A DNA stretch of 64,000 nucleotides from the NCBI GenBank assembly GCA_009103225.1, contig RHPI01001737.1:435158-499157 (forward strand), written 5' to 3'. Both the position numbers and the translations under genes were made by a program. Of this stretch, positions 32,561 to 42,101 are shown piece by piece (position 1 is the stretch's first letter; the number at the start of each line of letters is the position of its first letter). This DNA is from Chlorokybus atmophyticus (taxonomy: Eukaryota > Streptophyta > Chlorokybophyceae > Chlorokybales > Chlorokybaceae). Under the pieces are notes generated by a model. That model did no database searches. It was given only the letters and a program-made list of their open reading frames with translations, and was not told the DNA's origin.

Positions 32561-35500
32561 CACTAGCTTGGTTCTACACTCACTTGCTGCCTAACTTACC
32601 AGCACATTGCGTCCCTACACACGCATGCATATGCATGCACGCGCGAATGCACGCATGTTCCACATACCGATTCAACACAAGAGCACACACACACAAGCCA
32701 CGCACAGGCCGCCGCTGCCAATGCTGCGAAGGCTAACGGCGAAGGCTAACGGATCTTCTGTTTAAACACCTCGTCCTGAACTAGCTGGTAACCCGCGTGC
32801 ATGCATAACAATGCGTGAACATTGCACCAAGCAAAGGTGCATATTGCATTGTGCGCATGCGCAATGGTGTGGGTACATGCTTGCTCCCTTGCTACACGGT
32901 GAATTACTGCCACGGGCTCTGTGCACTCCACTGCACTCGGCTGCATGACTTGGTTGTATGTTCATGCACGAGTGTGTAGTGTCGTGTGTGCATGCGCATG
33001 CACATGTTTGTGCTCGTGCAGGTACCTGCGTGTGCACGTGTGCGTATGTGCGTGTGTGAAGCTTCACAAGTGAGTTTTTGCAGGAAAGCAACGTAGCTGA
33101 GCAGCATGCTAAGTTCTGGACACGACCAACTACAAGCACAGGATGCTTTGGCACCACAGTGTCAACGTCCAGCAGCTTGGTGATTTGCAAAAGGCCCGCA
33201 GCCTCGACCGAGGCTGCGGACGCACACACTCGCCATTGCACAGCAGAGACTAGCAAGGGGGCTCAAGATAACAGCCGGCGTGTTAGCAACCCGTGCCTCT
33301 CTCCCTCACTTTGCTAAACCTTAGCCGCATCAACATCATCTGGTGCGTACGCGTGTGTATGCATGCATGGTGTACATGTGGGCGTGTGCGTGTGAGCATG
33401 CGTGTGCGTCAGTGTGTTGCGCAAGTGCGTGCCTAGCATACGCATGGTTTGGTTGCACGACATTTCTTCACCACCAGCGCCAGAAACCACAACCACGACA
33501 ACATGCGCTCAACCGTGACACTGTGCTGGCAGCTGAGGGCTTCCCACAGCAGGGCTGTGGGAAGGGCTTGACAGCCTCGGCTGTCAAGAGGACTGTTGGT
33601 TGCTTACAGTCGCGCACAAGTGTGTGCCCTCACAGAAGTCACTGACACTTGTGACAAGCACAAGCGTGCTCACAAACATGCATGTTTGTACGCATGCACA
33701 AGCTCAACACGCAGAGACTTGCACACGCATGCTCACACACGCGTATACGCACACTCGCACACGCACATTTGCAGGCCCTACTCACTAGCCGAGGTGCAGC
33801 AGCACTTGGGAGAGGGAGCAAGAAAGACTAAAGACTATTCTACGTGCACTCACCCCCCTCCCCCCNCTAATCTCTCGGCATGCGCGCAGGCCTTAGAAGT
33901 GGGTGGGTGGGTGGGTTTTGCATACTGGTGCGTACAAGTGGTGCGTATCTTCTGCTTCATTGCTCGTCTCCATGTGTTAGCAGTCCTGTGCAAGTGTGCA
34001 GGTCTTTGTCATCAATTTTGCTCTCGTGTGCGCATTTGCGCATGCATGCGTGCGTGCGTGTTCGCGCGCATGCACACGCACACATACACAGCAACCTTTT
34101 ACTCTGCGGCTGCGCACGCAGCCCCCCCACAACGGCGTCAACTTCATCGCCTGGCGCCAACCGCGGGCCTGACTGGCCGGGGCTGCTGCCACGGGCTGGT
34201 CAGCCCGTGGCAGTCCGCACCACGGTGTAGGGCTTCAGTTGTGGAAGTGGCGCAGGCAGTCGAGGTGAGGGGTGGGTGGGTGCGTAGTCGGGACGTTCAA
34301 TGTCAGCTGGTCAGCAGCTTGCAGCTCGACGTCTTGGACCTCACTCGCCCTGCCTGACAGCCATTGACTGCTGGGAGGACAGTCCTCGACTGTCAAAACA
34401 CATTTACTGTCATTTACTGTCGCATCATTCAAGGTGCGCGCAAGGCCTGTCTGCATGCTGCTTTGCCTTGTGTCGCATGCATAGTCGCATGTAGAGGTGC
34501 ACAGACAACCACACAAACAGTGCCACATATATCACAACTTGTGGTCGCGCACACCGTGTGCGTGACACTCACGCACGCACATGCGCATCGCATGATTGTG
34601 TTGTGCCCGCGTATGTGCATCATGGCATTCACGACAGTTATTGGCCGTTGTGGCAAGCATGCACACAGTAACTCGCAAGCTTGTACGCACGCACAAGCAC
34701 ATGACCATGCGGAGACTTGCACTGCATGTGGCACGCACGCGCAGTCACATGCTCAAACACGTGCATGCACATGCAAGCCCAGCCAATCAGCCAAGGTAAG
34801 GCAGTACTTGCGGAGAGAATGACAAGCGGACATTACGCTAAGCAGCAGGTATCAACTTTGTAGCGCTTAATTCACTGTTGCACGGAGTCTGCACGTTTGT
34901 GGACTTTTGGCTGTCACCTCACATAGACAAGCACTCGTGCGCGGGTACTGCTCTTCTAACATGTGCAGGCCCTTGTGGGTGAGAAGGAAGAAAGGGGGGT
35001 TTGTTAAGCAGCAGGTACAAAGTGGTTGTGATGTGCTTGCGATTGTCAATGGTTCGGCTGTCCACTAGCCTCACTGTCGACTAGCCTCACGCGCGCGCAC
35101 GCGCATGTGCAGGACCTTGTACTAGCTAAGGTGTGGCGCCTCTTATGGGTGATAATGAGGAGCGGTTACCAGGGTCTTACAGGTAAAACTTTCTGTGGTT
35201 ACGTCTTGCATATTTGTCACATGCTAACTGTCGCCTGTTGCACGGCACAAGCGCATGTGTGACTTGTTCTTTGATGTAGGTTTGTAGAAGGCTCTTGCTG
35301 TATAGGCTTAAGGGTAGTTTGCACCACATGTAGCTGCAACCATTAAGTGAATTCTTGGTTGTGTACTTTTATCTATTGTCCTGTGTGCTATGCATTGTGT
35401 GACCGCATGCTGGCAGGCATTGTCGACAGCGCCAGCTGTGGTGGAAGCCGTGGCTATGGCCTGTCAACCGCAAAGCCCGTGGCCTGGCCGTGCTGGCGTG

Positions 35501-35650
35501 GTCTCCACCAGGCCAGCACGACCAGGTCAGCGGCCTGACCTGGTGCTTTCGGTGTTAAGCACCAGGCCGCCCGCCAAGCCATGAGCAGCGGCTGCCTAAT
35601 GAAGGTTGCAGTTAAATTGCTGCAACTGACTGTCATTAGCCGCCAGAGCA
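32561..35650. repeat. Alternating purine-pyrimidine region with a series of hairpins
   Basis: About 3 kb dominated by TGTGCGCATGC-like alternation (for example 32620-32700, 32960-33060, 33350-33420, 33660-33770, 34020-34090, 34560-34780). Embedded are unrelated perfect hairpins: 33196-33219 (11-bp stem), 33541-33563 (10), 33567-33588 (10), 34186-34213 (13), 35521-35544 (10) and 35541-35564 (8). Open frames here are Cys/His/Thr-rich shadows of the repeats. One undetermined base lies at 33866. Confidence 0.75.
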
Positions 35651-36008
35651 CAGTTAGTTTATTGCACTTTTAACCGGCCATTAGTCGGTCTTTAAATCTA
35701 TGCTGGTCCGAGTGCGACCCGCCAACGCACCATGAATTATTGTAATTCATACACCATGATGGTCCCCGAACGCTTGAACAGCGCGCACCAAGCATGGTCC
35801 ACGCTGTCGCACATAAACTCTAAAAATTTCACGCACCAGCCATGGTGCGTCCCAATGGACACGGGGGACCTATGACGTGAAATTCGGACCATGTATGGTC
35901 CGACTGTCGATGAAGCACCGACCATGCATGGTCCACCAATTTACTTGGGAGGAAAATCCCGGTCCTGCGTCACCGACCATTCATGGTCCTTTGACGTCAG
36001 GCGGTGTG
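35651..36008. mobile_element. CACTA-like element end (right type)
   Basis: The last about 180 bp match the right end at 10772: ACCATGGTGCG-type palindromes, GAGGAAAATCCCGGT, GGTCCTTTGACGTCA and the terminus CGGTGTG at 36008. The next 3 bp are ACG. The left partner was not found in the window. Confidence 0.7.
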
Positions 36009-36400
36009 ACGAAGATGCTGGCTCATTATAAGAGGGAGAAGGAGACGAGAAGACAAGAGCAGGCTCAAGCAAAGGCTGACGCACAAGCTGTTGCAAAGAC
36101 ACAGAGAGGAGCAACAACATGCAGCATAAGCAGAGGAGGCGCAGTGAGCACAGTCTGCAAAGGAGGCCCAGGTTTTGCTGATGCGCTACATATGGGACCC
36201 TATGGAGTGCCACAACTAGCTGGGAGACCCCTTGTGGAACTATGCAGAGGCCTTTACAAAGCGACACTTCAGACTTGACCCCGCACACAACCAGCAGGTG
36301 AAAGAGGCAGGCGCCCGCTGGCGAGAGAAGCGGAAGACCAAGCACACACCAACCACCACACCGCCTTAGACTTAGGTAGACTTAGCAGTAAAACTCATGC
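36009..36400 (+). pseudogene. Decayed protein remnant with charged N-terminal part
   Basis: Directly after the CACTA-like end, plus frames read LAHYKREKETRRQEQAQAKA and, in another frame, YAEAFTKRHFRLDPAHNQQ and KEAGARWREKRKTKH, with several stops between. It looks like an exon remnant of an unknown gene or element ORF. No domain recognised. Confidence 0.35.
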
Positions 36401-36833
36401 ATGCTGTACATAATCAAGCCAACAACCTCTATAACCTTATGTTGTCGCTGGCCTTGTGCATGTCATCTATGCATGTCACATGACGGTCAGGGCGCCGCCG
36501 CCACACCCCACGGCATCACACAATGACCAACAACTTTACCGTCAAAGCTTCGAGCTTGGCTGCATCATGAATCGCCAACGCATCACAGCTATCGCTGCCT
36601 GCCACAGCGCCTGCCACAACAGCCCACATCCACTCTATAATGGCTGCAAGGCCTCCGGAAAAAGGCTCAGCAAAGGCTGCAACTTGCAGCCTCACTGAGG
36701 CCTTTCACTCGCGTCTCAAGTCCTCAAGTTAGGGCTTGGGGACTTTTAAGCTATCTGCCCTCACACCCCAACTTTGGCGCGCTATATCCGACACGCTATA
36801 GCGCAAAAAAATACAACAAAAATAATGCTATGT
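36401..36833. other. No gene seen
   Basis: Short open frames without motifs. Contains a GCGCTATATCCGACACGCTATAGCGC-like inverted region near 36777-36805. Confidence 0.4.
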
Positions 36834-36950
36834 CGTCGCAAATTTTACACGGTGACTGACTAAGGACTGAGGGACTGACTGGTGCCTGAGCCTGCCTAAG
36901 CCTGCCTGTTGCTGCCTGAAATATTACTTTTGGACTGTTGGGTTTGCCGT
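36834..36950. repeat. Long inverted repeat, right copy
   Basis: Opposite-orientation partner of 30386-30497, beginning CGTCGCAAATTTTACACGG. Similarity appears to fade beyond the GGCT near 36953. Confidence 0.75.
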
Positions 36951-37396
36951 TGGCTTAAGTGGACTGACGCAGACGGCCGCGGGCCGAAAGTGGTTGTCAG
37001 TGGCACTAACCGGCCGAGAGTTGTCAACCAGTTACCCTTTGGTCGATGTGCACAGACGGCCGTTAACCGGTAGTTACGGACAGCTGACAGCCATAGCCGG
37101 CAGTTTCGTTGCCGTTACACTGCTGTTAATATGTGACCCTTGCCATTTGACAAAAGTTGGCAATTCTTGCCGTAAGCCAACACTAACATGCCATGCAGCT
37201 TGTACAAACCTTGGACTGATTGTTTGGTCTTGCACCTAAAAGCCCACAATATATACAATGTACGGGCAGTGGTGAGAGTATGTCCACTCACAACTGAGCA
37301 GCCGACTTGCGCATGAAACTATCCTATAACATTGAGTCTAGCTGTCGGACTCATGCGCAGCTTGTCAACCCGTGGTGCCTGCCTAAGAACTCCTCC
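36951..37396. other. No gene seen
   Basis: AT/GC mixed, with TAACCGG/CCGGTTA words repeated in both orientations (36999-37080). Probably the 3' flank of the minus-strand gene at 37397. Confidence 0.4.
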
Positions 37397-38252
37397 TCAA
37401 ACCCCCTCCTCCTGTTCCTCCTCCGACGAGTCTTCTGCTTCAACGCCGGAGTCATCTTCATCCGCTGCCTCGCTCGCTGACAGTACAGCGGCTACTTCGT
37501 CCTTCAGCTTGAATGTCAGCGCCTCGCCGTGCACGCGCATGCGCTTGATGGTCGCTTTGAGAGTGACCACCTGCATTTGGTAATGCTGTAAGAGTGGCGT
37601 GCTGCCAGAGGACTAGCCCATCAGCATACACACGCTTACCTCGTCTTCCGCTTTGTTGCACTCCGCCAGGCAGACAGTCAGCCTGCCGCGCTGCTCTTGG
37701 TTCACTCTGACCAACATGGCAATCTGCAAGCATACTGCTTAATTACCGCTGGAAACATTAAACTAGGTCATAGATTACCCGTTCGTTTGACTCCGCAGCT
37801 TCTCTTTTGCGACTTGTGAGCTCCCGCAAGTAGAAATAGGCTGTGCATTTGCGAGATTGGTCATGCTGTTCATGTGCATGACACTGGAGGTTGTGCATGA
37901 GGGTGTGCATGTCGTATTGACAATGTATGTCAAGTGCAAGATACTTGAGGCTGTGCATGTGCAAGATAAAAGAACCCTAGCATGTGGCATTGACAGTGCA
38001 TCGTAACCCACCTTGGTTATGCCAGTCTTGTTTGGTCCCTTCAATCATGTCGCCGTGGTCGCAGCTGCTGGTGGGTCGGATTTTCTTAGAGGCAGTATTG
38101 TGGTGTGCCTTTGCCCACTCGGAGGGGGAGCCCTGTAAGATATCGCCCGAGTCACTGTTGTCATTGGATGTGCCCTTGGTAGTCTTGGTGGGGTTTGACA
38201 CCGAGGACACCCCTCCGGCACCCTGCCCGCCCTGTGCGAACATGGAATTCAT
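37397..38252 (-). CDS. Small four-exon coiled-coil protein with acidic tail (about 186 aa)
   Basis: Minus-strand gene with exact splice phasing: exon 1 38252-38012 (MNSMFAQGGQGAGGVSSVSN...), exon 2 37840-37779 (AYFYLRELTSRKREAAESNE), exon 3 37723-37640 (IAMLVRVNQEQRGRLTVCLA), exon 4 37570-37397 (VVTLKATIKRMRVHGEALTF, ending in an acidic Glu/Asp/Ser tail). Donors are GTGGGT, GTAATC and GTAAGC; acceptors all end in CAG; phases 1, 0, 0 match. Residues 80-165 predict a coiled coil. An upstream in-frame start is possible. No domain family recognised. It lies 0.5 kb upstream of, and divergent from, the Plavaka-type transposase, so it may be an accessory protein of that element (compare the TnpA-like partner of plant CACTA transposons); inference only. 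Confidence 0.65.
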
Positions 38253-38410
38253 CCCGGACCTCGACCACAATGCCCACTACGCCCCTGGCAGCGCCGCCAA
38301 CGATCTTCCAAACGCCACATACCCTCGGCATCACGCCCCTGTAAGGGCATAGCTTGGCGGAGCTATCAATGGTGTTTTCATGCGCAGGGGGACTGACATT
38401 GCCAGAGTTG

Positions 38411-38512
38411 TCAATGGTACGAACTGCCATTGCCATTGTACAAAGGTACCATTTCAATGGTACCTTTGTACAATGCCTAGACCTTTTGGCAAAGGCATCT
38501 TCGTACCATTGA
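38411..38512. repeat. Nested perfect hairpins (cruciform-like)
   Basis: Inner stem: 38434-38453 pairs perfectly (20 bp) with 38456-38475, loop TC. Outer stem: 38411-38423 pairs perfectly (13 bp) with 38500-38512. The arms are built of GTACCATT/AATGGTAC words. It lies 245 bp upstream of the transposase ATG and could be a subterminal binding site cluster. Confidence 0.9.
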
Positions 38513-38583
38513 AACGGTTCAATCAGAATATATATGTATATAAAAATATCCAGAGACTCACCCTGGACGTGCAATGGCTCGTT

Positions 38584-38603
38584 CGTACCATTATAATGGT
38601 ACG
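38584..38603. repeat. 20-bp perfect palindrome
   Basis: CGTACCATTATAATGGTACG, same GTACCATT word as the nested hairpin and as repeats near 43975-44030 and 48427-48590. Just upstream of the transposase gene; a candidate operator or transposase site. Confidence 0.85.
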
Positions 38604-38755
38604 ACGGAGCCAGTGACTGGCGGCCAAGTTTCCCGCCTCTGGCATGCAAGGGTAGCGGTAGCGGTGGCGGTGGCGGCGGCGGCGGCGGGTGTGCGTGTTG
38701 CTGGATATGATGCAGGTTACATTGGCGACACCTGTGTCGACGTTAGTAGTGAGAT

Positions 38756-41700
38756 ATGGGAGTCCTTTGTCCGTATTGCCACATGCGCTTCGCCACACGC
38801 AGCTCGGTCTACATGCACATTATTAGCAGCAGGGTGTGCAAGCAGATCAAGCTGTATGTCGGCCAGCGTCCATTACAGTACGATGCGGGTCATGTTGAAC
38901 CGGGGAGTTCGATCCAGGATGCTCACATGCTTGATGCTGAAGGATTCCTTCAGGAGACACACGCACAGCAGCAACAGGAGGAGGAGGAAGTGAACGAGGG
39001 CTTTCGATGTGTGCGTGTGCCTGAGAAACCTGTGGCACGCCAACATGGAAGTGGAGGCGTCCCTTCGCACGCGTCGGAATCCAGGTGGTATGGCTCGGAG
39101 CATGCTCTTGCAGTGGCATTCGTGCAGTGCAACAACGGCCAAGGCCTGTCGGCCTCCGACATGGGGCGGATCATCAAGTGCATCCGAAATGCACACTTCC
39201 TGACGGAAGAGCTCCAGTGGGAGACCGGTGTGCATGCGGCCAGCTACCTCCGGACCACGATTGCTTTCTCTCAGTCTGAGGTGTGTTCACGGTGTGCGGT
39301 GCATGTGCTTCAACCATCAGAGCCATGTCACATATGCACATGCGAGTGTGCTGCCGTATCAGAACTACGTGACGGCTGACCTGCGCAAGCCTGGAGACCC
39401 TGAGGATCAGGACATCTGCGTCACATATATGCCGGCCAAGGTCTGTGAAATGCAGTACCTAATGCAGTATCGATGCAGTATCTATTCTGAGGCCAGCATA
39501 GTAAGTAATGCTCTTGGTCGGAGCAGGTATGGCTCGCGCGGTTGTATGGCAATCCACATGCCGCCAATGGCTTCAATCTCCAGTACACTGGTGACGAGCA
39601 CAGCTTTGGCCATCCTTCCACGGGCGATTGGTGGAAGGATGTGGAGGTGGATTTGAGGAGAGAGGTGGGGGAAGCGTCCTACTTGGCGCCTGCCATTCTG
39701 TACAGTGACAAGACCACGCTGGACAGCGCGGGCAAGCGCTCTGGCTACCCTCTGATGGCATCGCTTGCCAACTACAGTTGGGACATGTATGCTAGCAACA
39801 TGGGGGTTGTTATGATAGCGCTTCTGCCGGTGGTTCACGCAGTGGCCGGGCATCCCACCTGGGCGCAGGGCAAGGAATCGTTCTCCATTCGGAAACGTGA
39901 GATTTTTCATGACGCTTTGAATGTAGTGTTAGGGGATGTGAAGCGGGCGAGTTGGGAAGGTCTGCAGCTCATCGACCCGAATGGCATCGAGCGTCGTGTG
40001 TTTCCCGCGCTTGCCAACTACATCAGCGATTTGCAGGTAGTGGGCATGAATGGTTGTAACCGGATGCAGCCCGCCAGCAAACAGTGCATGGAGGATGTTG
40101 TCAGTAGAACATCTGAGTTTGTCGTGTTGTAGGAGACTGCCACACTCGCACGCACTGTGTCGGGCAACCAAACACGACATCCTTGCGATGTTTGTCTCGT
40201 CACCAAATCAGATCTGTTGGAGATGGATGAGGACCGGGAATTGAGAACCGAGGCCTTCTACACACCAGCAATACGTCAGCTGCGGGCGGACCTGCATAGC
40301 GGTGTTAGGAATGCACGCCAGACAGCCAAGGCTTTCAAAGAGCAGCACTCCATGCATGTCGAGGAGGTAATGGTCAAATTACCGGCATTCGTGAGGATGA
40401 ATGGCTTTCCGTGAAACCAGGCAATGTGGTTTGGCAACAGAATGCACTGTGGGGTTGGCGACAGTCGCGGGTGCCGGGAGCTGACTGCTACTCTCGTCTT
40501 GCCCCTGACGCAATGCATGTGCTGGGAGGCATCATTGACCACCTGCTTGCTGCTGTGTACGACGCCGCGAAGGAACGAATGCGTCCATCCACGAGACAGA
40601 TTCTGCAGGCCAGGCACGTCTTTGGTGTTGCTTTTGTGTTGAACACAAAAGCCAACAACACGTGCTCACGAGCAGATGTGCACAGGCTGAATGCATGCAA
40701 GGCGACTCTGCGGGTTTCGCACTTCAAGGCACCCACAAGCACAGTAGATTTCTTCCTGTCCGACCACTCCTTTCAGGTGGTGGAGAAAGTGGCGGTGCTG
40801 CAGCTGCTGCCGGTCCTCGCAGACGGTTTGCTGCTCGACAGTGAGGGCAACGATTTCTTCACCATTGCTGCCGCATCGCTTGCCCAGTGGAACAAGAAGT
40901 TGCTGAAGGCGCATGAACACACAAGAGAGACCCTGACCACAGCCGACAACGAGCTGGCTGCCTTCAAAGCTGCAGTGTTGCATCCGCTACTGTCGTCATA
41001 TTCTGCACAGAAGTCAGGTTGGAAGATCGAGAAGATGCATCAGCTCACTCATTTTGGGCCGGCAATTGTCAGCAGTGGACACCCAGATTGGTTCAGCGCC
41101 AACCGCATGGAGCAGACGCACGCCCAAAATATCAAACGGTGGGCGCGTGGTGGCAACAACCGGGACTACCAGGCACGTATCCTGAAGGCATGGAGCTGTG
41201 CGGAATATGTGAGAGAGGATGGCATGGTCGTGGATCCCGAGATGCGCTCGGTCATGGCGCAGGCGCGGCAGCAGTGCTGTAATGTCATGGAGAAGACGGA
41301 CAAGTTGCTACGGATGGATGTGCTGACAAGGAGGGAGTCCAGCCCGTACTGGAGCGGATCTGCGCGTAGCCGCCAAGTCGCCTTGAAGACTCCATTTGCC
41401 GACAAGCTGCCTGCCACCCTTGACAGCTGGTTGAGGAGGGAACAACTGGAGTTGGCCGACGGGTGGCGTGCTGTTCGCGTGGTGAACGGAGGCGCAGCGG
41501 TGTACATGACATCAGGAGTCAGCATGGCGCGCGCAACTGGGATGTTCCATGGGCGGCCTTGGTTCTCTACACTTGAGTTGGAAGGTGATGAGGACGGTGT
41601 GAACGTGACGTGGTGGGCTCAGGCACTCCTTTTTCTGCGCGTGGTGGTGTGGGGTGGTAGCGGCGAGCGCGTGTGGAAGGAGGTCGTGTTTGTCCGCTGG

Positions 41701-41898
41701 TACACGAAGCTGGATGTGACGAGCGACACAAAGTGCATCGCTCTGGAATGGGAAAAGCGTCGAGGCGGTCCACATCTCGATGTCGTGACTCTGGAGCAAG
41801 TAAAAGGCATTGTCCAGCTGCTCCCCATGTTTGACAAGGACAGCGCCCGTGTACAAGAGGGCAAGTATTGGGTGAACGTTCACTGCACTTCCACGTGA
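38756..41898 (+). CDS. Plavaka-type (CACTA/EnSpm) transposase, five exons, intact (about 948 aa)
   Basis: All introns are phase 0. Exons: 38756-39280, 39321-39440, 39527-40036, 40133-40366, 40441-41898 (stop TGA). Start ATG in GAGATATGG. The N-terminus has a C2H2-like finger (LCPYCHMRFATRSSVYMHI, then C). Exon 3 carries LAPAILYSDKTTLD with the first catalytic Asp and SGYPLMASLANYS; exon 4 has HPCDVCLVTKSDLLE, a Cys pair typical of the family. Exon 5 has YSRLAPDAMHVLGG (second Asp, D-x-x-H) and HPDWFSANRMEQTHAQNIKR (Glu-x-x-H block), followed by GNNRDYQARIL. This order matches fungal Plavaka transposases. It should bind element ends and cut and paste DNA in the nucleus. No stop or frameshift was found, so the gene could still be active. 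Confidence 0.85.
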
Positions 41899-42101
41899 CA
41901 CATGTACTTGTCTCACTACTCTGAGTTTGGAGCATATCAGTCAGTTAGGCATTGCTAATCGTATGCTAAGACTTTTGCATGTGGACGTGTACAATACCGG
42001 GCAGCTGTCACTGCACAACTGTCACCACAATCGAATGATCCATGCAACATTCAACAATCAGTCCGCCGTGTGGCATTAAGCATCAATACAGTGCACCACA
42101 C

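Noticed and set aside
32561-34830. Cys/His-rich proteins in the alternating repeat region
   Set aside because: Open on several strands at once, with composition set by TGTGCG/CATGCA repeats; no splice logic or motif.
12357-36008. A single 23.6-kb CACTA-like element from the left-type end at 12357 to the right-type end at 36008
   Set aside because: The 3-bp flanks differ (CTT against ACG), and the Copia gag N-terminus does not resume after 36008.
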